Assembly (NCBI GenBank): GCA_021817685.1
Contig: JAKAGD010000001.1
Coordinates: forward strand, 1-28,321
DNA from: a bacterium
GTDB taxonomy: Bacteria; Patescibacteriota; Minisyncoccia; Phycocordibacterales; Phycocordibacteraceae
Direction of reading: 5' to 3'
Length of the DNA stretch: 28,321 nt
Shown in pieces: positions 24,576 through 28,321 of this stretch. The notes under the pieces are model-generated. The model worked only from the letters and a program-made list of their open reading frames with translations. It ran no database searches and had not been told where the DNA came from. Numbering within the stretch: the first letter of the stretch is position 1; each line of letters opens with the position of its first letter. A program made the position numbers and the translations under genes.

Positions 24576-25241
24576 ATGGATGCTCCCGAAGCCCCTTCTT
24601 CGATACGAGACCTGTTTAGCCCCGCGTGGCGCTTCTCGCTCGCCGGCGCGCTCATCCTCCTCGCCGGCGCGTACGTGGCCGAGCATTTTGCGAATCTCTA
24701 CGAACTGTCCTACTCGGCGCGCCCGACGTCCACGTATGTCGGCGACCTCCTCCTCGATAATCTGCCGGTGGTGAACCTGAACGTCATCATCATTGAGGGG
24801 GCTTTCCTTGCCATCGTCCTCGGTACGCTCTACGTATTCCTGCGGCCGCGGTATGTCCTCTTCACGCTCAAAGCGCTGGCGCTCTTCGTCGCCATTCGTG
24901 CGCTCTTCGTTTCCCTTACGCACGTCGGCATCTACCCGGGCAATATCGACCCGGGACTCGGGCTCTTCGACGGCATCTATACGTACCTTAATTTCCAGAC
25001 CGGGTTCTTCTTCTCGGGGCATACCGGCCTGCCGTTCCTCCTCGCGCTCATTTTCTGGGAGGATGTTCCCGCTCGCGTTGCGTTTCTGGCGCTCTCGGCC
25101 GTTTTTGCCGTTGCGGTCCTGCTTGCGCACATCCACTATTCCATCGACGTGTTCGCCGCGCCGTTCATGACCTACGGCATATTTACGATAGCGAAAGCGC
25201 TTTTCCCGCGCGACCACGCGCTCCTGGGCCCGGCGCCCTAG
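24576..25241 (+). CDS. PAP2_C / sphingomyelin-synthase-like membrane protein
   Basis: This 221-residue protein has about six membrane helices and two motifs typical of the sphingomyelin synthase-like branch of PAP2 proteins: FFSGHTGLP (145-153) and AHIHYSIDVFAAPF (184-197). Together they would supply the His-His-Asp triad (His149, His187, Asp191). These enzymes move phospho-headgroups between lipids or remove lipid phosphates at the outer face. In a bacterium with reduced lipid synthesis the acceptor is unclear. The ATG follows a TATATT box by 10 nt. The stop overlaps the convergent polysaccharide deacetylase stop by 4 bp (25238-25241). Confidence 0.8.
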   Translation: MDAPEAPSSIRDLFSPAWRFSLAGALILLAGAYVAEHFANLYELSYSARPTSTYVGDLLLDNLPVVNLNVIIIEGAFLAIVLGTLYVFLRPRYVLFTLKALALFVAIRALFVSLTHVGIYPGNIDPGLGLFDGIYTYLNFQTGFFFSGHTGLPFLLALIFWEDVPARVAFLALSAVFAVAVLLAHIHYSIDVFAAPFMTYGIFTIAKALFPRDHALLGPAP

Positions 25242-26107
25242 CGTGCCGGAAATCTTCGCGCAAAGAGTTCGGTGGTTGTCGGCGCGTTGAGCGCGCTCAA
25301 TCCGTAGAGCCGATCGAGCGACTGCCCGGCGCCGCGATAGTAGTCGCCGCGCGCGGAAGCGTAGCCGGCTTTCTTTACGAGCGCCACAATGTCGGTGTTG
25401 TATTGCCCGAACGGGTACGCGAATTCATTCACGGTGACGCCGAGATTCTTTTCGAGCGTTTGTTTGCTGCCGTCTATTTCGCTCCAGAGGACGGCCGGGT
25501 CGGTTATTTTTGTGAGGAACGGATGCGACTTTGAATGGCTGCCGATGGTCATGCCGGCGTCGCGCATCTCGCGCAAGTCGCTCCACGAAACGAACCCGCG
25601 CCGCCCGATCGGATTAGTGAATACAAAGAACGTCGCCGTGTAGTGGTATTTCTTCAGGATGGGGAAGGCGTAGGTGAATTGGTCGCTCCATCCGTCGTCG
25701 AACGAGATGATGATCGGATTTTTCGGGAGCGGCGCGCCGTCCGCGAAATGGCGTTCCAGGTCGGCGAACGACACGACGTGGTAACCGGCGTCCGCAAGGT
25801 ACTTCATCTGCGCGTCGAATACTTCCGGCGTATGTGCGAGCGCTGTTACGGCCCGGCTGTCGGTCGGATAACTCGGCCGAACGATGTGGTAGACCAGTAT
25901 CGGCACGGACGTTGAGGCGACTGTCGGAGATGCGGGGTTCGAGAGCGCCGGAGCCGTGCTCGTCGATACCTCGGCGTAGAACGCTTCGTGATTCTGGAAA
26001 AACGCGTCGGACGGTTCCGCGCGATTGTGCGCAAAAAGGAACACGCCGCCCGCGAGGGCGCCGCCGAGAAGGAGGAGCGTAACGGGAAATCGAAGAAAAG
26101 GGAGCAT
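25238..26107 (-). CDS. Polysaccharide deacetylase (CE4 family), membrane-anchored
   Basis: This 289-residue protein has an N-terminal helix (about residues 6-26), a spacer rich in Ser, Thr and Ala, and a CE4/NodB domain. Its motifs are VLVYHIV-like strand PILVYH (69-74), the catalytic SFDDGW (135-140, metal and base Asp), the zinc-binding SHSKSHP (190-196, His191 and His195), and EFAYPFGQY. It should remove acetyl groups from cell-wall or surface glycans outside the membrane. The order resembles PgaB/IcaB-type deacetylases. The start ATG lies 10 nt after TATACT. It stands alone and overlaps the convergent PAP2_C gene at its stop. Confidence 0.9.
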   Translation of the reverse strand: MLPFLRFPVTLLLLGGALAGGVFLFAHNRAEPSDAFFQNHEAFYAEVSTSTAPALSNPASPTVASTSVPILVYHIVRPSYPTDSRAVTALAHTPEVFDAQMKYLADAGYHVVSFADLERHFADGAPLPKNPIIISFDDGWSDQFTYAFPILKKYHYTATFFVFTNPIGRRGFVSWSDLREMRDAGMTIGSHSKSHPFLTKITDPAVLWSEIDGSKQTLEKNLGVTVNEFAYPFGQYNTDIVALVKKAGYASARGDYYRGAGQSLDRLYGLSALNAPTTTELFARRFPAR

Positions 26108-26117
26108 GGTGTCGGGC

Positions 26118-26123
26118 AGTATA
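26118..26123 (-). promoter_or_regulatory. -10-like box (TATACT) for the deacetylase gene
   Basis: TATACT on the minus strand ends 10 nt before the ATG at 26107. Confidence 0.5.
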
Positions 26124-26154
26124 TCCTAACGGCGATTGAAAAGAAAAAGGCTTT

Positions 26155-26225
26155 TCGGGATCTACGCCGCCGAGGAGGGGCAGGAGAGAGATCAGCCCGG
26201 ATCCCGATGCATATACCCGGCGTAG
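26155..26225. other. Interleaved inverted repeats in an intergenic region
   Basis: TCGGGATC (26155-26162) can pair with GATCCCGA (26200-26207). CTACGCCG (26162-26169) can pair with CGGCGTAG (26218-26225). The order a-b-a'-b' fits alternative hairpins or a pseudoknot. Both flanking promoters appear to start outside it, so any transcript would be separate. The rest of the 165-bp gap holds the two promoters and nothing else I can name. Confidence 0.3.
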
Positions 26226-26236
26226 CGCGGGCGCGG

Positions 26237-26242
26237 TATACT
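26237..26242 (+). promoter_or_regulatory. -10-like box (TATACT) with a short leader
   Basis: TATACT lies 30 nt before the ATG at 26273, giving a leader of about 24 nt rich in A and T. Confidence 0.45.
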
Positions 26243-26272
26243 ACGAGCACTTAGCAACGCTAATAATAATGT

Positions 26273-26590
26273 ATGGACACCAAAGAAATGCAGGGAGATT
26301 CCGAGTGCGGCGGATGCGGAGAGTGCAAGCACGGCATGGGCGGCGGGTGCTGCCGGCATCGGCGCATCTGGCACATCCTCGTTAAAGTGCTCGTCGCACT
26401 CTTCATCTTCTGGGCGGGCGTGCAGGTGGGCGAGCTGAAGGGCATCCTGCGCGGCTACGGATACGGCGGGGGCTACGGCATGATGGGCGCGTACCGCGAC
26501 AACGCCGGCCAGAATTATTTTTACAGCAACGCTCCGGGCGGCATGATGGGCGGCTGGCTCCGCACAGGGACGTCAACGGGTGCGTGGTAG
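26273..26590 (+). CDS. Small membrane protein with Cys/His-rich head and Gly/Met/Tyr tail
   Basis: This 105-residue protein has three parts. The N-terminal head is CGGCGECKHGMGGGCCRH, with six cysteines and two histidines, likely to bind a metal. One helix follows (about residues 34-54, ILVKVLVALFIFWAG). The tail is low in complexity (GYGYGGGYGMMGAY and PGGMMGGW). Similar three-part small proteins are common in Patescibacteria as I recall, without assigned function. Positive residues before the helix suggest the head is cytoplasmic. A perfect 26-bp palindromic terminator follows 27 bp after the stop. Confidence 0.7.
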   Translation: MDTKEMQGDSECGGCGECKHGMGGGCCRHRRIWHILVKVLVALFIFWAGVQVGELKGILRGYGYGGGYGMMGAYRDNAGQNYFYSNAPGGMMGGWLRTGTSTGAW

Positions 26591-26617
26591 ACGCGATCCT
26601 GCGAGCAGGGTAAAGGA

Positions 26618-26643
26618 AAAAGGCGACCCTAGGGTCGCCTTTT
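26618..26643. terminator. 26-bp perfect palindrome, bidirectional terminator
   Basis: The sequence from AAAAGGCGACCC to its mirror GGGTCGCCTTTT is fully self-complementary. Its A and T ends give a U-tract in either direction. It separates the plus-strand small gene from the minus-strand gene ending at 26659. Confidence 0.85.
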
Positions 26644-26658
26644 CGATTCGGTGGCCGC

Positions 26659-27129
26659 CTATTTCCACCGCAAGTGCAGAGTCGACCTTTTCCGGGCGAC
26701 CCGGACGTTCGGCAGCGGAGACAATATCGTCTTCATGGCGAAGACTCGTTGTGCCCACGCTTCAAGCCTGCGTGCGACCCCCAGGAGCCCCTCATAATCA
26801 TTGGGCTCAATATCCGGGGCGGGGAAGGTGACAACCACGCGTTTCTGCCCGTGCGGCGCTATGTACCCGGGCTTTTCCGGATTGTGCGGAACCGCCTCAA
26901 GCACTCTCCGAAATTCACGCGCCAGGATGTCGCCGTACGGGATCGTCATCACGACGACGCCCTTTCCGCGGCGGAAATTCCGGAGCGGACTCACGGTAAC
27001 AACCTCTTTGTCGGCGGGTGCATCCTTTGCCGGGAAAAGGCGCATGAGCAAGCTCTCCGTTTCGCGGATCGCCTGCCGATGTTTCTTCCAGCGGGACAGC
27101 GAGATTACCTTACCTCTTGATGCTTTCAT
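26659..27129 (-). CDS. Unrecognised 156-residue basic protein
   Basis: The protein opens MKASRGKVISLSRWKKHRQA, has a VVTVSPLRNFRRGKGVVVMTIPYG strand region in the middle and ends RKRSTLHLRWK. There is no membrane helix or signal peptide, and I recognise no family. I chose the ATG at 27129 because AAAGGAG lies about 6 nt upstream, one of the two good ribosome sites in the window; an in-frame start at 27150 would place the ribosome site inside the gene. An extended -10 promoter 80 to 110 nt upstream suggests a leader. The charge could suit nucleic-acid binding, but that is only a guess. Confidence 0.65.
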   Translation of the reverse strand: MKASRGKVISLSRWKKHRQAIRETESLLMRLFPAKDAPADKEVVTVSPLRNFRRGKGVVVMTIPYGDILAREFRRVLEAVPHNPEKPGYIAPHGQKRVVVTFPAPDIEPNDYEGLLGVARRLEAWAQRVFAMKTILSPLPNVRVARKRSTLHLRWK

Positions 27130-27213
27130 TACGGTCTCCTTTACGCGCAATGCGCGCTGATGTGGTTATAGGTGGAGGTTTGGCCGGATATGAAAATGAA
27201 CACAGCCGGACGA

Positions 27214-27241
27214 ACTATATCATTTTTTATATAAAATGCAA
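27214..27241 (-). promoter_or_regulatory. Promoter with extended -10 for the gene at 27129
   Basis: On the minus strand TTGCAT (27241-27236), a 16-nt AT-rich spacer and TATAGT (27219-27214) preceded by TGA. The predicted leader is about 78 nt and contains a GCGCGCATTGCGCG self-complementary run close to the Shine-Dalgarno. Confidence 0.5.
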
Positions 27242-27258
27242 TCCCGCCCCGCGTGCTT

Positions 27259-27295
27259 GCTAAGAGTGCATTCGTTGCTCGGCTTGCTTGGTAGT
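27259..27295. repeat. 37-bp direct repeat, copy 1
   Basis: The 37 bases starting GCTAAGAGTGCATTCG are identical to 27334-27370, offset by 75 bp. This copy is outside the 80-residue gene, beyond its stop codon on the minus strand. Confidence 0.95.
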
Positions 27296-27333
27296 AAGCA
27301 GGCTTTCTCCCTGCGCGCGCCTCGAACGAATGC

Positions 27334-27370
27334 GCTAAGAGTGCATTCGTTGCTCGGCTTGCTTGGTAGT
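27334..27370. repeat. 37-bp direct repeat, copy 2
   Basis: This copy encodes the last residues (TTKQAEQRMHS) and the stop of the minus-strand 80-residue gene. Its GCATTCGTT (27343-27351) can pair with AACGAATGC at 27325-27333, a 9-bp hairpin enclosing the stop codon. Confidence 0.95.
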
Positions 27371-27577
27371 GAGCCAGTCCATCACTTTCTTGCGGTGCTG
27401 GTCCAGGGACCAGAGATTGCTCTTAAAGAGCGCGGTATGCGTTTTCCGGAACTCGCGCAGAAGCGCTGCGGACGCTCGGGGAAACTGGAGCGGCAGGCCC
27501 TGATTGTAGGACGCCAGGAAGGCCGAGAAGGGAACCATCTTCTCGCTCCGTGCGCGGTCCAGATCGGGCAATTTCAT
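27335..27577 (-). CDS. 80-residue conserved-looking protein with repeat-derived tail
   Basis: The protein reads MKLPDLDRARSEKMVPFSAF, then NQGLPLQFPRAS, LLREFRKTHTALFK, and SLDQHRKKVMDWL. The PFSAFLASYN...PRAS...FK...W-SLD-HRKKVMDWL pattern recalls a small soluble Patescibacteria family of unknown role. The family usually ends soon after DWL; here the last eleven residues come from the 37-bp repeat. The ATG at 27577 lies 6 nt after TACTAT on the minus strand, and a weak -35-like TTGATT is 17 nt further up. A longer frame to 27727 would cross this promoter and the PAP2 gene and is not supported. Confidence 0.68.
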   Translation of the reverse strand: MKLPDLDRARSEKMVPFSAFLASYNQGLPLQFPRASAALLREFRKTHTALFKSNLWSLDQHRKKVMDWLTTKQAEQRMHS

Positions 27578-27583
27578 GCGTAA

Positions 27584-27589
27584 ATAGTA
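27584..27589 (-). promoter_or_regulatory. -10-like box (TACTAT), 6 nt before start
   Basis: TACTAT on the minus strand is followed by TTACGC and the ATG at 27577. TTGATT at 27612-27607 sits 17 nt upstream as a possible -35. Confidence 0.55.
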
Positions 27590-27654
27590 CCACGAACTTA
27601 TTGAAAAATCAATTTCTCGCCATGCGGCGGACGCGGATGCGGTTCGCCGGGTGG

Positions 27655-27660
27655 TATACT
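27655..27660 (+). promoter_or_regulatory. -10-like box (TATACT) for the PAP2 gene
   Basis: TATACT lies 16 nt before the ATG at 27677, so the leader would be about 10 nt. Confidence 0.5.
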
Positions 27661-27676
27661 CCCCGCAACAATTTCC

Positions 27677-28258
27677 ATGAACTTCGACCTCTCCTGGTTC
27701 ACGCTTATCAACGGCCTCGCGGGCCATTCAATCATTGCAGACCGGCTCGGCGTATTTTTCGCGTCTTATGCGCAGTATGTGTGGGCCGCGGCGCTGTTCG
27801 TCCTCTTGTTCTGGCCGAAGGAGGCGCGCGCGAATAATCGCATAGTGATACTGGTCAGCGTTGCGGCGGCGGCCTTCGCGCGCCTCATTGTGAAAGGGCT
27901 CCTCGTGTTTGCCTACCCGCGCCCGCGCCCGTTCGTCGTGCTTCCGGACATCCACCCGCTCATTACGTCGCCCCTCGCCGAGAATTTCCAGTCGTTCCCT
28001 TCGGGGCACACTATATTCTTCTTTGCGCTTGCGACCGTCATCTACCTCTTCCATAAGAAGTGGGGAACCGCCGCGCTCATCGCCGCCGCGCTCATCGCGC
28101 TGTCGCGCATCTATGTCGGCGTCCACTGGCCGACCGACATCATCGGCGGAGCCGCACTCGGTATTCTCACCGGCTGGGCGATATACCGGTACTACACACA
28201 CCACAAAACGCACATAACAACCATGGTCGAGAGAGGGTTCAGTGCGCTGGGTCTTTAG
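27677..28258 (+). CDS. PAP2-family membrane phosphatase, undecaprenyl-diphosphatase-like
   Basis: This 193-residue protein has about five to six helices and the full PAP2 signature: Lys73 with YPRPRP (80-85), FPSGHT (107-112), and SRIYVGVHWPTD (143-154) carrying the nucleophile histidine. In bacteria of this length the BcrC type removes a phosphate from undecaprenyl diphosphate to recycle the cell-wall lipid carrier; a phosphatidylglycerophosphate phosphatase is the main alternative. The active site should face outside. The gene has its own -10 box and is divergent from the 80-residue gene. The tail (THHKTHITTM) is cytoplasmic and basic. Confidence 0.88.
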   Translation: MNFDLSWFTLINGLAGHSIIADRLGVFFASYAQYVWAAALFVLLFWPKEARANNRIVILVSVAAAAFARLIVKGLLVFAYPRPRPFVVLPDIHPLITSPLAENFQSFPSGHTIFFFALATVIYLFHKKWGTAALIAAALIALSRIYVGVHWPTDIIGGAALGILTGWAIYRYYTHHKTHITTMVERGFSALGL

Positions 28259-28266
28259 CGGCAGCC

Positions 28267-28293
28267 CCGCGTTACGCGGATCTTTTCATTTTT
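28267..28293 (+). terminator. Weak terminator-like hairpin
   Basis: CCGCG (28267-28271) pairs with CGCGG (28275-28279) around TTA, followed by ATCTTTTCATTTTT. The stem is only 5 bp, but the position after the PAP2 gene fits. Confidence 0.35.
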
Positions 28294-28321
28294 GACACCA
28301 GATCAATGATGGAGGGGGAGC
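28272..28321 (-). CDS. Possible C-terminal end of a minus-strand gene
   Basis: The minus strand entering at the window edge reads SPSIIDLVSKMKRSA and a TAA stop at 28272-28274. The helix-like ending and its convergent position after the PAP2 gene suggest the tail of a real protein, but fifteen residues are too few to name a family. It overlaps the weak hairpin. Confidence 0.35.
   Translation of the reverse strand, partial: SPSIIDLVSKMKRSA

Noticed and set aside
27236..27583. Plus-strand frame with a duplicated RVHSLLGLLGS peptide
   Set aside because: The peptide repeat is only the 37-bp DNA repeat read in a spare frame. It runs antisense to the better supported 80-residue gene and has no matching promoter or ribosome site.
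28292..28297. TTGACA as a possible -35 at the window end
   Set aside because: No -10-like hexamer at 16-18 nt, and the region may belong to the tail of a minus-strand gene.

Overview
ORGANISM. The window reads as a high-GC member of the Candidate Phyla Radiation (Patescibacteria, Parcubacteria/Paceibacteria side). This is inferred from style, not from a marker gene. Genes are short and densely packed. Many small membrane or cysteine-rich proteins look like families I know from that group. The envelope enzymes suit a host-associated or surface-attached cell: a CAP-domain protein, a 3D-domain protein, a polysaccharide deacetylase and PAP2-type phosphatases. TGA is used as a normal stop (for example at 5893 and 6762), so this is genetic code 11 and not the Gracilibacteria code. 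No rRNA, tRNA, CRISPR array, insertion sequence or phage gene was seen.

LAYOUT. 1-3555: the 3' end of a CAP-domain membrane protein, a 31-residue membrane peptide, and a minus-strand pair made of a D-lactate dehydrogenase-like flavoprotein and a DoxX-type membrane protein. 3604-8439: two small proteins, then a MacAB-like export operon whose ATPase carries an N-terminal YHS metal-binding domain. 8518-13538: two small membrane proteins, a Ca2+-type P-type ATPase and a PIF1-like helicase. 13528-17988: a tightly coupled minus-strand operon with a membrane-anchored GH130 enzyme, an unknown basic protein, a double-domain GH130 enzyme and a phosphomannomutase-like HAD protein. 18081-19488: aspartate decarboxylase (panD) and a cysteine-synthase-fold PLP enzyme. 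19531-21983: a heavy-metal P-type ATPase divergent from a secreted 3D-domain protein. 22060-24383: a transglutaminase-like protein, a 47-residue basic protein, a CofE-family ligase, a SET-domain methyltransferase and a cold-shock protein. 24576-28321: a sphingomyelin-synthase-like PAP2_C protein, a polysaccharide deacetylase, small proteins, a 37-bp direct repeat, a PAP2 phosphatase and the possible tail of one more gene.

EXPRESSION SIGNALS. Many genes have a -10-like hexamer (TANNNT, most often TATACT) ending only 6 to 8 nt before the start codon, with no Shine-Dalgarno sequence. This predicts leaderless mRNAs. A smaller set has longer promoters and leaders: the 3D-domain gene, the cold-shock gene and the gene starting at 27129. 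Shine-Dalgarno sequences are clear only at 22909 and 27129. The -10 rule also supports a 31-codon gene at 638-733 that is easily missed.

HOW IT FITS TOGETHER. The most coherent unit is the GH130/HAD operon. GH130 enzymes commonly phosphorolyse beta-mannosides to mannose-1-phosphate, and the coupled HAD protein resembles eukaryotic-type phosphomannomutase, which would give mannose-6-phosphate. Metal handling recurs in the YHS-ABC fusion, the Ca2+ ATPase, the P1B ATPase and the Cys/His-rich small proteins. All functional statements come from motif reading without database searches.
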